Shown: positions 11,142 through 23,289, numbered from the stretch's first letter. The stretch is DNA of 64,000 nucleotides from Apoderus coryli (GCA_911728435.2 OU452204.1:6076001-6140000), one strand, 5' to 3'. Numbers and translations are program-made. The notes: a model not told the origin generated them from the letters alone.

Positions 11142-11513
11142 ATGTGTAGGAGGATTGAGGATTTCGAAATGTGGGCTTACCGAAGAATGCTGAAGATATC
11201 AAGGATGGACAGAGTGAAGAATGAAGCGGTTCTACAGCGTATGAATACAGAAAGAGAGGTGCTTAATACCAAAAAACGAAAAAAGCTGGAGTACTTTGGT
11301 CACTTAATGAGAAATCCGAAATATGAATTGCTTCATATAGTCATTCAAGGAAAAATAGAGGGAAAGCGTGGTCCTGGTCGCCGAAGAACATCGTGGCTCA
11401 GGAATCGTCGCAAGTGGTATGGAGTAAGCACTACGACACTGTTTAGATCTGCTGTGGACAAAGTGAAGATCATGGGACTGATCGCCAATGTTCTGGGAGG
11501 ACACAGCACTTGA
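11142..11513 (+). pseudogene. RTE-type LINE, C-terminal fragment of the RT protein
   Basis: This open 123-codon frame starts inside the domain: IEDFEMWAYRRMLKISRMDR, KLEYFGHLMRN, then IEGKRGPGRRRTSW. These are the hallmark C-terminal motifs of RTE/BovB-like LINE proteins (usually FEMWCWRRML, FGHVMR, KRGRGRP). The RT catalytic core is missing. It lies wholly inside a perfect 46-bp inverted repeat, an unusual setting for a LINE fragment. Confidence 0.82.
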
Positions 11514-11993
11514 AGAAGAAGAATATCAATCTTGTGAAAAAACTTTCAAGTAAAAATTGCATAAAAATTAAGCTAATTATTAAAAATCACAATGTGAGTT
11601 GCATTGGAGCAAAAAAATGTATAAATGATATTTTGTGGAGTAGACGCAGTTTTATTTCCTACAATAAAATAGAATAGTAAGAAACCATCTAACTAATACC
11701 TTTACAATTTTTCCATATTGCAATATTATTTATTTTGCTCATATTCCTAAATATCAAATCATATAACTTGTTTTGTTTGATGCAATAAAAAGTCTAGCAG
11801 AAAAATCATAAAACATTGTATTTGGTGTCTTGTTGTAAAGGCGTTAAAAAGGGATGCCAGACTCCACCGAATTAATTCTTCTTTCGGCGATTGAGTGGTT
11901 CTTTCTAGATCATCATTTAACTTCGCACTATTTTTTTACCTACTTTCGTATTTTATCTCGAAAGCGTGAAATGCTTTTGGATAAATTATGTGT

Positions 11994-12141
11994 CCAATTT
12001 ACACTAGAAAACGTTTCGCTCATCATCTTCTTTGCGTGAACGCGTTTAAGCTGAAACTGTTTCAGTCTAATGACCTTCACGCTAATTGCTCTGACGAAGC
12101 TGACAGTATTATCAGCAAAACGTTATCTAGTGTAAATTTGG
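11994..12141. mobile_element. Small fold-back element, family F
   Basis: ccaatttacactagaaaacg (11994 on) and its inverted counterpart ending in tctagtgtaaatttgg (to 12141) form arms of about 24 bp. The right half holds a degenerate hammerhead motif, and the left arm keeps a GAGCGAAACGUU remnant on the minus strand. Confidence 0.6.
12091..12125 (+). ncRNA. Degenerate hammerhead-like motif, family F
   Basis: CUGACGA (12091-12097), extra A, perfect five-pair helix II GCUGA/UCAGC (12099-12103 with 12112-12116), then AAAACGUU where GAAAC is expected. The invariant G12 is therefore A. It is probably inactive, but the helix is well preserved. Confidence 0.45.
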
Positions 12142-12792
12142 CGCAGGAATTACCCAGAAGGATTGGTTCTATACGTCTAGAATACATTAGATTTGATTGG
12201 TAGAAGCAAATTTCGGCGTAACCTTACATTTAGAAATAGTTAAGAACCCTGACATTTCATAATGAATTTGTGATACTGACTCTTATATATTTAATATTTT
12301 AAGTTAACTTTAACTAAATCAATTGACTACGTCACTGTAGTGATGTGGACATAGTATTTAGTTGGCCATGAAGCATTCATCCTGCAGTTTGCCGTATCTC
12401 TTTTGATATATGCAAGACAGTCATAATTAATCTTTCATAATACGGTTTCGGGTTCTTGTTTATATATTGGGAATAACATTCCGAGAGACATCAACAACAT
12501 ACGGGTCGGAGTATGGTATTTTTTTCTTCTCTGTGTGTTCTTCAGTCTTACCTAAAAAGTCTATAGTTTGATACTATGATATCCTGAGAGCTTTTTTTTA
12601 TACAGGGTTATTCACGCCATACGACACGGAATAGTATGGCTAAACTATTTAATTTCCTTGTGTTTTTTTAAATGTAATGCCCTGTATATGAATATTGTTA
12701 GATTCCCCATTCAAAATAAACCTAACTTTCATTAAAGTACATCTCATCTAAACCAGACTGATATTTTAATTTTTATAAAAATATAGACATAA

Positions 12793-13106
12793 CGATGACG
12801 AAGAACAGCAACCTTCTATGTCACTACTGTTGAAAAAACAGCAACCTCCTATGTCATATTCTGCAAAATTTATATTTGTCTCTAAAATATGTAGTTTAAC
12901 ATGTATCGACTGACACAACCTCACATCTCAAAAACGCCAAACACTTTAGTTATGCAACAAAACATCTATGTCAAGTGCAGTACAAAAACCTTCTAAGTCA
13001 TACATAGAAGGTTGTTGTCGTGTCCTAAAAACCATTGATTTTTGACATAGGAGCTTGCTCTATTATTAGTCGCTATGACATAGAAGGTTGCTGTTCTTCG
13101 TCATCG
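12793..13106. mobile_element. 314-bp MITE nested in the left arm
   Basis: Termini cgatgacgaagaacagcaac...ctatgtca and its exact inverse (31 bp) enclose six variants of the word aaccttctatgtca in both orientations. ATAA flanks both sides. The equivalent position in the right arm (near 15288) and in the 50211 copy lacks the insertion, which defines the empty site. Confidence 0.88.
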
Positions 13107-13244
13107 ATAATTTGAATGAAAAAATTCAAAACCTATTCCTTTGTTCTTTTTAAGCCAGTCTGGTCTGATCAGTATACCCACTCATCACGCCAAATATTAA
13201 AAACCTTCAATACTAAATACAGGGTGTCCAATAATATAAGTTAT

Positions 13245-13972
13245 TCTTCTATATAACCTTACTTTCAATATATTGATATCGAGAACTTATTACATAGATT
13301 CTTTTCTCCTTTTTTATGCTTAATCATTACCAATGTTCAATTTGACCTTACCACATTAGATTGTATTTAATTCATAGTACTTAATTTGTTTGAATAGTTA
13401 CAACCACTGTCGTTTGAATTTGTATACTTACCTTATATTGGAACGCTTCCTTATATGTTCTATGACATGAGAAACGACAGCTATTCTCTCACTACTTGTT
13501 ACACGCCATTTTCTCTTTAAACAAGACATACCTACTGAAATTCTACTAAAATTGTTCTCAAATTACTTATATGAATTAATTAGTGAATTTTAAAGATTGA
13601 GATACCTGATATGAGAAAACGGAAAAAGATAATTATGAACTGTATCTGTTCAGCACTTATACCACTTTCTGTTCAGAATAATTAACTACGTAAATTGAGT
13701 AAATGTGCCACAAATTCGTTTAGTGTATAAAATAAAAAAAAATTCCCGTTTTCACAAATGGTGAGTGTGTTTTAATGTCGTGATTTTTCATTCTTGTAGA
13801 ATCTGTATCATGTCTGAATTCAATTGACCGTCTCCACACAAATTTCAATTTTAAAATAATTTAATGTACCACTGATGATGGGAACAGCGTGTCCCGAAAC
13901 GTGTTTGGTTTGATATATGTACTCTGAAGCATATTAAATTGATTTGTTTGTGTAGTTGACGAATTTTATTTG
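13245..13972 (+). mobile_element. 728-bp non-coding retroposed element with hammerhead motif and 15-bp target duplication
   Basis: The sequence aataatataagttat occurs at 13230-13244 and again at 13973-13987. The opposite arm of the host transposon (around 15135-15155, inverted) has it once, so the DNA between is a clean insertion. The insert has no ORF of note, carries a hammerhead motif near its 3' side (13868-13909), and ends in the family A tail (RC: aaataaaa...). A duplication this long and irregular points to target-primed reverse transcription, not a DDE transposase. Confidence 0.82.
13868..13909 (+). ncRNA. Hammerhead ribozyme-like motif, family A, best preserved
   Basis: CUGAUGA (13872-13878), extra U, helix II GGGA/UCCC (13880-13883 with 13892-13895), GAA (13896-13898), helix III AC/GU in ACGUGU, H17 = U (13905), helix I UGGU/ACCA. 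The predicted cut is after 13905. It lies inside the 728-bp retroposed element, on its presumed sense strand. Confidence 0.75.
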
Positions 13973-14435
13973 AATAATATAAGTTATATTAACGCAAAGT
14001 TTAATTCTAAATAACTTGTTTATTTCAAACACCCGGTATATGAGGTCAAAACTAGATGCACAAAGTAAGTATCTGTCAAATATTATAATAGTTTCCTATG
14101 GATAACTCTTGACGTTTTCGTGGAAAATGCACATATTCATAATATTAGGCGAATTTTTAATTGAATCTCTTAGTTTCAAGTAGACCACCCTGTATTTGAT
14201 GATGCAAAAATTAAAGTTAAAGTAAAGTTTTCCTATAATTTTGCATGGAAGAGGCACACATATTGGTAATAATAGGAAGAATTTTCAAAATTATAATACT
14301 TAGTTGTCAAGTCAGTCATGAGAAGACAGAATACATTTTTTTTAATTTGATATTTACTGTCAAATAGAGTTTTGAAAATTCTTACCTAAAACAGTTTTTT
14401 ATCTGTGACATTTGATTTAATTAAATTAATCAAAT

Positions 14436-14850
14436 ATGCGAACCTATTCCAAAGGAGAAAGAATAGACATGATTTTTATTCTGGGACAATGGTCCAAAAA
14501 CACTTTACTGGCATCGCGAGTATACGCTCAAAGCTTCCCGGCGCAAAATCATCCCAAAAAAGCTGTCATCGAGAGACTGTTAAGTCAGTTTAACGAAAGA
14601 TACCACCCAAACACAGTGCACCTGCATCAAGAACTTTTCAATATTGATTTTAAATCTCGTTGAATTTTGTACATGGGCAGGAACAAAATCAACGAAAATG
14701 AAAACCTTTTTAATAGAGGAGATGAAGGAGCAAATAAACGAAGCGTTTAGAAGCGTTACACCAGGTTAAAGTTGTTGAAGGATTTAAGAAAAGGAATCAA
14801 ATGTGCCTAGAGTCCAATTATTTTGAACATTTATTATAAAACTTATCGGT
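14436..14850 (+). pseudogene. Internally deleted mariner-related transposase (DUF4817-type)
   Basis: The frame RTYSKGERIDMIFILGQWSK continues through VYAQSFPAQNHPKKAVIERL. This is the N-terminal helix-turn-helix domain (DUF4817-like) of insect transposases of this kind. After about 60 bases an unrelated gap leads to EEMKEQINEAFRSVTPG and, after more frame changes, an N-Y-F-E-H-like ending typical of the C-terminus. The catalytic DDE region has been lost. It lies between the long inverted arms of the 12601-15560 element and is probably what remains of its transposase. Confidence 0.72.
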
Positions 14851-16844
14851 ATTTATGTATATCTTGTTATTTAATTTAAGTTAAAAATGTATTTATTTAT
14901 TATGTTATTGTTTAAATATATGGTTTGTCAAATTCTCATGGCTGACTTAACGGGTCCAATTAAAAATTCGCCTAATATTATGAATATGTGCATTTTCCAC
15001 GAAAACGTGAAGAGTTATCCATAGGAAAGTATTATAATATTTGACAGATACTTACTTTGCGCATCTAATTTTTACCTCATATACCGGGTGTTCCTTTTGA
15101 AATAAACAAGTTTTTTAGAATTAAACTTTACGTTATTATAACTTATATTATTGGACACCCTGTATTTAGTATTGCGGGTTTTTTATATTTGGCGTAACAA
15201 GTGATGAGTGGGTATATTTATCAGCTCAGACTGGCTTAAAAAGAACAAAGGAATAGATGTGAATTTTTTCATTCAATTATGTCTATATTTTTATAAAAAT
15301 TAAAATATTTAAAAAACTGTCAAGTTTAGGTGAGATGTACTTTAATGAAAGTGAGGTTTATTTTGAACGGGGAATCTACAAATATATTCATATACAGGGA
15401 ATTCCATTTCATTTCTTATATTTGGGACACCCTGTATAGATTCACAATATTTTTAAAATGTAGCCGTTAATCATTTTTATTGAACCCATGAATAATACTT
15501 TGAGGAAATTAAATAGTTTAGCTACACTATTCCGTGTCGTATAGCGTGAATAACCCTGTATATTTGGCATATTTAGTTTCGAAAAGATGCATATTTTATT
15601 ATACCAAACAGAGCATTTCTATTGAATATTATCTGATAATTTTATAAAACTTCGATGTGGGTATATTAGAGGAACCTTAAGGTGGTAATATCGGAACAAC
15701 ATTTTCCTTTACTATTGCAGTAAATTATTCGATAATATGTTCCTAGTGATCACGCTTATATTGCAAGTACATAATATATTCACATGAATATAATTTTCAA
15801 TTTGTGTTATTAGTTCGTTATAAACCGTTTTCATAAAAGTAACTTGATCTTGGCTGTGTCCTTGACCGTGATTTTTCACTTCGAAAATTGTACATACCAT
15901 ATGATTTTGCCATACATACCATATGATTTTGCAAAACTCATTTCTAGTCTAGTAAATAAATAGTTAGATAAAACAGGAGTGTATTTCAATCAAAGATGTT
16001 AATTTAAAACCGAAATGTTTACAGGCTATTCCTAGATCTAATTTTAATTCGTCAAAGACCGCGGTAGTTTATTGTAAACACTTTCCTGGGGCGAAATTAT
16101 ACGGGAGGATAATTACCTTCAACCGGATGGACCTTAACAAAATTTCCCTATAAACCTAAACTTAAACCTCATGCTTCTCCATCTATTTTTTTTTATTTGC
16201 CTACACATTTTTCAAATCTTATTAAAATGTTTTAATTTTCTGCAGCAGTTTATTGAGTTCACAATGCAGATTTAAGTGCGAAAAAACCCCAATATCTTGA
16301 CTATTGAATCATAATATGTTTTAACATTTTCCAAAAACCCACAAGTACAGATGAACCATCCACACTGAAAAAAATATTGTACGTAAAACCAATGAATGGT
16401 TGTCATCAATATTTTGGACATTAATATTATGAATTGGTCACTGTTACAATGAATTTTGATCATAAATTAAAAATTTCATACATAGAAACAATGTACGATG
16501 AAACATTAATCAATAAATGCAAGACATCGAAAATTTATGTTTTTTTTTTTCATCAATATAATGTCACTATTTATTGCTTCAATGTTTTAAATTTATTAAT
16601 TTATGCTCTTCGCCCTTAACACAATAATTTGGTGCCAGTGGAAAGATAAGCCATTTAAAGTACACAATAAAAGACTCTCAAGAATCTTTTTTATTTTGTG
16701 CTAAAACAGTTCAAGAAATAGAAGAACATATAATAAACCTTAAAGGAAGAAAATCTGCAATTCAACCGTACTTATGGGTTCTATAAGTCTATTCTAAAGG
16801 CGCACACTGTTTACTTAAAAACCTGTTATTTTGATTAATAATAA

Positions 16845-17217
16845 TAATATAATAAATGACTTTATTGAGAACCTAGAAAAGTTATACAAAAGGCTAAGTC
16901 GATGCACAGCCTCCTAGCTTAGCATATTAGCAATACTAAAGATAACTGCATAATAATAAAAACAACAAAAACCCTGATACATACTAATACTATATACTAA
17001 TTTTATTACCTAAGTAAAAATTGATCGTTCCTGGGTCCGGATTGTAGGTAGAAGTGGCCACAAAAAAATCATTAATATTATCAACATCATGAATAAAAGA
17101 CGGTATTGTGATATTTTCTTTTGCATAAATGTTTAGATCTCGTAATAATTTCCAATTTTGTTTAGAAGAATTTCCGCGGACTTTAGTTTCCAAATATAGT
17201 TTTTTCTCCCTTTTCAC
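16845..17217 (-). pseudogene. LINE internal fragment and 3' tail
   Basis: The minus-strand open frame KKLYLETKVRGNSSKQNWKL leads to a LNIYAKENITIPSF and NINDFF segment, the linker between endonuclease and RT in LINEs. It is followed directly by a 3' UTR-like sequence ending near an (ATT)n tail at about 16840-16855. The RT domain is deleted. Confidence 0.55.
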
Positions 17218-17576
17218 CTCAGACGACAGACGAATCTGACATGTTTAGCATTTAATATTAACTAAATTAAAAATAAAGCCTTTAGATTTCGAGTGTCGTA
17301 CAAATTTGATTTAATTTATTTACAAAGCAGGTGCATCAAATCAATGGACGTACAGCAAGATAATTTTGAGTCTTATTTGGGCTTTTAAATTCTCTAACCA
17401 TTGGTACTAGTATATTTGAACCATACTGCACTTTGCAGTACACATAATACATATGTACCTATATGCTCGCGATTATTGATTGAATACAGAACAATAATCT
17501 CAATCTTTCGTAATAATAATTTCCGGCGAACACAATTACGTAAAACAATTATTATAACCCAATGTAATAATCAGCT

Positions 17577-17960
17577 AACATTGGTTTAACGTACAAAAGT
17601 CATAGATTCATGTTCCTCGTTCGTAACATTAATAACCTTCAGACATCGGTTTAGTGTACAAAAGTCATAGATTAATGTTCATCGTTCGTAACATTAATAT
17701 TATTAGTTAGGTATTAGTATTGGAGACATAAACTAATCTTCATCGTTCGTAACATTAACAACCTGGTAACATCGTTTTAACGTACAGGAGTTATAAATTA
17801 ATGTCCATCATTCGTAAGATCAATAACCGGCGAGCATAAATTTATGTTCTTCATTTATTAATTCAACGTACAGAATTCACTACCGAATTTATGTACGAAC
17901 GTTCATTGTATTAATGTCACCCATCATCGGTTCAAATTTAATGTTGACGTTCATTGATTT
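17577..17960. repeat. Degenerate minisatellite, unit about 63 bp
   Basis: Four to five diverged units share gtacaaaagtcatagattaa and catcgttcgtaacattaata. Units start near 17577, 17641, 17706, 17766 and, more weakly, 17826. Confidence 0.75.
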
Positions 17961-18520
17961 GAAGCACTTTTTTATTAATATCGCGTACCTTTTCGGTTCA
18001 GTGCATACTCACATAAATTCGCATCGTTCCACAATTTCTTCCTTAGACTTTTGTGCCCATCACTCAACGAAGAAAATTTCAACAAAGAACTCTGCTTTAT
18101 TCAATCTTTAGCCAAAAATAACAATGTTTCATCTCATTCCCCTTAACAAAAAATAATTTTGTGGAGCAAGCATCATTGCATTTACATCCAATTTACATCC
18201 CGCTCCTCGTCGAAATGGATTTTTTCAAAAAATACACCTATTAATTATTGACAATGAAATTAAATCTCTCCACATATGCAATAAAGGAATACGACTGAAC
18301 ATTTTGGAGATTGTGGAAACACACAAGGCTTTAGAATAACCAAGTTGTAACCCTCAGAACATTTTTGTTTTTACTTTTTTTAAATGTCTTGACACCTTGT
18401 GATTATATATAATATATTTTAAAATCTATCATATATTAACACTGAGTAAGCCGTCTTTAAATTGATACTGAGCATTTCACTTGATAACATCCCTTTGTTT
18501 GTATAAATTTAGGTTGTACA

Positions 18521-18560
18521 GAACTGATGTTAGGGATATAGATCCCCGAAACATGTATTC
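18521..18560 (+). ncRNA. Degenerate hammerhead-like motif, family H
   Basis: CUGAUG followed by U instead of A9, helix II GGGAU/AUCCC (18533-18537 with 18542-18546), GAA, ACAUGU, H17 = A, helix I UUC/GAA. Helices are intact but the core is altered. Confidence 0.45.
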
Positions 18561-19698
18561 AATTTTTTTGGGAGTGACGATCTTTGGTTGCTTCGTAAAC
18601 CTAATTATTTTTTCAATAACCGGTAATTCCTCTATTCCACCAATTGCCAAGATCGGTACACAAGATTTCTTTTCCGGTTTGCTGAACGACCCTGGACAAC
18701 ATCTTTAAATTTCGGACTTTGACCAACAATCTCTTTAGATCGCAATCAAGAGAGGCTAATAATAAATAATCTGTAATTACTTGGACTTTCTTCAACAGAG
18801 ATTTTATTTTCGCTGGTAGGCTTGATATGTCAAGCAAATTATAATGATCAATTGAGTCCCATTTATAAAATTGCAAATTAATAGTTACTCGATGATACTC
18901 TTTTCACTAAAAAGCTTTAAGCTACATTAAGTACCTAACAATTATATTTAATATGTGAGTAGTAGTGAGGAAATTGTTCATCTCCTGTAAACTAAGTACA
19001 GCAGTTATGCAGACTTCTTTATTGCGCTGTAGTAAAAAATATATGCGAAAAAATTGCAAGAAAATCAATAAAAGTGTCACAGTATTATACTTCTTGACTA
19101 GCCATATTTTATTCTAATTAATAGCTCATCTTGTTCTGGATAGCATAGAAATAGTAACTCATTTTGTGGAGAAACACAAGTAGGTATGGCAAAAAAATCA
19201 GAAATAATAAAAAACTACTCATGTGTGCGTGCGGTCGCAAATGTCAAACGAGGTCGGATTGGTTGACAATGTAACCACATATTACAGAAATGTTATAGCA
19301 TAACTACGTTTTGTTTTATTGATGGTGAAATTGGACCACCAAAATGGTATCTATACAAAACACGACATTAAAATATCGTGGTATAGAACAGCGTGAGCTT
19401 TGGAATTTATAGAGCTTCTTTTTGCTTTGATGTTTTACAACATTATTACCATTGTTAAACCTAATTATCAGTACTAATGCTTTAAGTATTTTAAGATAAT
19501 AAGTTGTACATCGAAAACTTACTGCATATATTGTCTTGCCAGTTTGGCACCTTAAATAACATTGATTATTTCGTTAATTTGAGGTGATATAGGTATAAAT
19601 ATACCTACATGAAGTAGTACATTGTCAGGATCTTACGCAACCAATTCTATACATTAGCTCAATAATTCAATTCTACTTTCTCGACCCAGGGTCTGTAT

Positions 19699-19990
19699 CA
19701 GGGGCGGCTGTCCTATGAGGCAAGTGAGGCAGAGTTTAACCAATTAAGATTTTTTACTGTTAAAAAATCGCGCACAGATTGATAGATTGTATACTTATTA
19801 TACCTACGCACATCATCATGTAATTTGTGCGTCCATTTAATGCTCGCTATCCAACAATGAAGCAACAATGCCCTCCCCTCGGCTTGCCCGTCGGCGAACG
19901 CAGAACGAGAGTAGGCTAACGTCAATAAAAACATCCATACTGGCCGTATTTAAATAATATTAAGCGCGAGGCACTGCCTGTCATCCCTAT
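19699..19990. mobile_element. hAT-like non-autonomous element, left end
   Basis: Starts caggggcggctgtcctatga, followed by ggcaagtgaggca, the terminal style of many insect hAT elements. I could not find a convincing matching right end. No transposase frame. Confidence 0.4.
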
Positions 19991-20444
19991 GCACGGCGAG
20001 TTGCCACATTTCATTATTGTTATCTACTACCACATTGATTAATATTAGTCTCCGATTTTTTATTAAACAGAAGCTGATCAGCTAACAGTTAACTGCACAC
20101 ATTTTTATGAGTTTTACAATTTTTTTTTTTCAATTTACTAATTTATGTGAGTTGAGTTGATTATCTATTGTATTGTTATAAATTGCATATTCATTCATCA
20201 CATGTACTCATGTACGTATTTTATTTTCAAAGTATTTATTATATGAGTACACATTCCATTTAGCTCTATCAAGCAATGCAAAATTCTGGGGATATAATCA
20301 ATTATTTAATATATCGGCGGTCATTTTCAAAGCTCTCATACATGAATAGGTACTGTCATTAATTGGTAATCAACAATTTTTTTATCAACAACAGGGCCTC
20401 AGTCTAATTCATTAGAACCAGACCGAGGTATGTGTTGACAGATA

Positions 20445-20484
20445 CTGACGAATTCGTTTCGCTTTTATTATCAGCTCTTCAGAG
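20445..20484 (-). ncRNA. Hammerhead ribozyme-like motif, family C
   Basis: Minus strand: CUGAAGA, helix II GCU/AGC with no extra base, GAAAC, helix III ACG-aauu-CGU, cleavage triplet GUC, helix I AG/CU extending into unpaired loops. All core bases are present. The sister copy is at 39379-39419. Confidence 0.68.
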
Positions 20485-20627
20485 ACAGCATGCGCAATGA
20501 ACTCCACTAATTATTGAGGCGATATCGATAGTTCAACCTTCGGAAAAATGTTGGGGTGCCACAACCGATTTTTTTTAACAAGGTCAAACAATTTTATAAT
20601 ATAGCGGTAGTTTTAGCTACTGTTGAA

Positions 20628-20907
20628 AGTTAAGTCATCCTACGACCACCTTCAGTGTTGGTGAAATCTAGTAATCTTTGTTTTAATTCATTATTTCGGA
20701 TAATAATATCTTCATGAACTACGGATTCCAAGCGGCCGCAAATCGGGCTGTTGGGAGACAAGCCTCTTGAAGATATCGATAGAGAGCCACCTTCTTGGAA
20801 CATGTAATTTTCTACAGTTGCAGGCTCAACTTTATTGAAAATTTGTCGGACTTGTTCGATATTGGCTTGACTCCTTTTTCGTCGTCCTTCATACCTACAG
20901 GATTACC
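20628..20907 (-). other. ATG-less 90-codon open frame, unrecognised
   Basis: Minus-strand translation gives CRYEGRRKRSQANIEQVRQI, a middle PATVENYMFQEGGSLSISSR, then VVHEDIIIRNNELKQRLLDF and a stop at 20628. It lacks a start codon, so ATG-based searches miss it. Composition is protein-like (charged, Ser-rich, possible coiled coil) and GC is higher than around it. It begins near an AG that could be a splice acceptor. It may be an exon or pseudogene of a host protein or a captured fragment; I do not recognise the family. Confidence 0.3.
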
Positions 20908-22304
20908 CGTTAGATTTAAATGTATCAACATAGTAGTGACAAGTGTGATCCTTTTTTATTGCATGGCTAATGTGATTAATATTTGATTCAAATATCTTCC
21001 AAGACCCTATACTGTATTGAATAAACAATGCCAAAATTATTTTTCAGACCTTTTTTTCGGATAGCATCCATTAGTATTGGGCTGGATCCACATCAGGTTA
21101 TTGAACCCAAAGGGTTTTAACTAAATTGTGCCGACAATACACACAATCGTACTATTTCCAAAAACGAATAGTATTTGCTACGATTATTTAATAGATTAAT
21201 TACTGGAGAATAAGAAAATGTTTGTGAATGTTTCTAATTGAAAAATGCCAATAATTGACAGTCAGAAACACAAATTTTACAGCTGGAGTGTAGTCATTTT
21301 GTATTAAATGATAAGACTCTTTTTGAACGTGCTGTAAGTTCTATCATTTTGGTTAAAATAAGTTCAACGTTGCTACAAACTATGTCCATAACTGTGAACT
21401 ATGGTCCATGAGGCTTGTTCTTTTACAAACCAACTAAGCATATTCCAAAGCCGAACAACAGACACCTAGGTGATGTGAAATTTCCTTTTTGCGAATATGT
21501 ACCTCTACTAAAAACATGTGATGAATCCTAGTTTTCCCTCATTATCATGAAACTACCCGCGTCTAATGCAGTGATATTATATGTATAGTAAGTAATATTC
21601 GTCAAGCCCACCAACCAACATAATAATCTCTTCCGTGTCTCAACAACCAGTCCATATAAATTCGAGGATAAAATTGTTTAGTTAAAAAATTTCCGGTGAA
21701 ATTTTTTAACGAAGCTTGGCAACCGCAGTCACCATGCAGAAATATCCACCATTCTCGTACCAGCGCAAGAGGTTTTGCAGTATGAAAAATTAATTTTCAT
21801 ATTAGGTGTGATTGATCGGAAAACGCTTTGGGAATGTGATTGCTGCTAGCAAATAAACATTTGGATCATATTTATGGTAACATGAATTATTTTAGCAGTA
21901 ACTCTGGATAGTACATGCCAGACCAAGACAACATATGCTTGAAACACAACTGACTCTTCCTCTAGACGATCACAAACGTAGTAAACACTTACATTATTAC
22001 ATGCTCATGCAATTTCCAAACCATCGGTTTCTTCAGCTTGTCCTTATTATTCAGAGATTGAGTGATTTTCACGAATTGGTTTTTTAAGTTTCAGATTTAA
22101 TGATTTTTCTAGATGAGAAAGCTAGTCTCGATTATCACATCATCATGTTCTGAAGTCAACATACATTCCGATGAAAATATTATATTCGAATAGTTTCCTT
22201 TGAACTTCAAAATGCTTAAAAAACTTAGCGAATCGTTGGTTATGTCCGTCTTGAATATATATTATATATTGTAATATTGTGCATTGATATTGTTAAGAAG
22301 AATC

Positions 22305-22618
22305 GATTACAGTATGTCCAAAATACTTGCTGTAGATTCATTTGTGCTTTAAAGAAGTACGACCATATTCCGAAGTTCATAACACAACTTCTCTAAACGT
22401 TTCAAAGCCTCTTTATTTAAAGGAAAAACTGATAAACATTCGTCCGCATATTCACTGACTACGCCGCGATTTTACACAGCAAATTAAAAAAAAATGTTTT
22501 ACATACCATGCCGTTAGATTTTACAATACCTTAAAGCCTGAAATAAAATTTGTAAACGCAGGTCAGTTTCGAAAAAATGTAAAGAGAATTTTACTAATTC
22601 ATTGCTTTGCATAACATG
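22305..22618 (+). pseudogene. LINE RT C-terminal relic
   Basis: Pieces read VQNTCCRFICALKKYDHIPK and, after frame changes, KCFTYHAVRFYNTLKPEIKF followed by GQFRKNVKRILL and a stop at 22618. This matches the NSC-R-I---KYD-I and SYNAV-LYN-LP-EIK motifs downstream of the RT domain in LINEs such as the 5872-6835 copy. Confidence 0.65.
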
Positions 22619-23289
22619 ACCTTATGTGCACTTGTTATTTGAGCTCACATTGTTTTATCTATGATTTTATTTTTTGATATGTAAATAGGTAATTTACTAC
22701 TCCTGTTGTATTTATTATATATTTATGGGTACTCGTTCACATACAGTATTATTTTTGTTTGTGCTATTAGCGCTTTATTGTTTTATTAATATTACAAGCG
22801 GCCAATAGACTCAGTTGGAATATATCAATACATTTCTTGCATCTCTAATAATGAAAGAAAGAATATATCGATACATTTCTTGGATCTCTATGACCCAGTT
22901 AACTTTTTTATTATTATTGAAATTGTAGCCCGTCTGGTGATGACGGTAAAAAATCAATATTCGAATGCCAAATGTCTCAACTTGTGTCATTTAAAAACAA
23001 TTCCGCCAGATTTAGTTCATGTGAATAGTTGTAAACTAAAAATTAGTAGTTTTTTTAGATAAAATAATGTTTTAATATTTGTTATATTATTGTGGGGGTT
23101 GAGTAAATTAAATTTGTTGGAAAATCAAGTATCTAATAATGTTCCATGTGTAAATCTATTGTATAATGTGTGGATTTATTGAGGAATATGTGCTGGAATA
23201 TGTTTATGATGAAAATTTTCAAATAAAGTGTGGCATCACCGAATTTCTCATGTTTTCTTGATTGTTGCCAGATTTTGAATTGAATGAAA

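Larger units (their letters stand above)
10953..11667. mobile_element. 715-bp element with perfect 46-bp inverted ends, hammerhead family A, enclosing an RT fragment
   Basis: 10953-10998 and 11622-11667 are exact reverse complements over 46 bases. The left side holds a hammerhead motif, and the interior carries the C-terminus of an RTE-type reverse transcriptase. The block ggaaataaaa...ctccaca matches the ends of the 23789-24138 element and the partial copies at 2122, 13868 and 58402. Confidence 0.75.
12601..15560. mobile_element. DNA transposon with long inverted arms, TA-flanked
   Basis: Left arm 12601-14164 and right arm 14957-15560 are inverted copies, beginning tacagggttattcacgcc and ending with its reverse complement. 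TA lies at each outer edge, as for Tc1/mariner-related elements. The left arm is longer because it contains two later insertions (12793-13106 and 13245-13972). The centre holds pieces of a mariner-related transposase. A third copy of one arm lies alone at 50211-50630. Confidence 0.88.

Noticed and set aside
17577..17960. Possible CRISPR-like array
   Set aside because: Units are diverged throughout with no identical-repeat/unique-spacer pattern; the context is eukaryotic.
18613..18876. 87-codon minus-strand frame
   Set aside because: No family recognised, no splice or promoter context; indistinguishable from chance.
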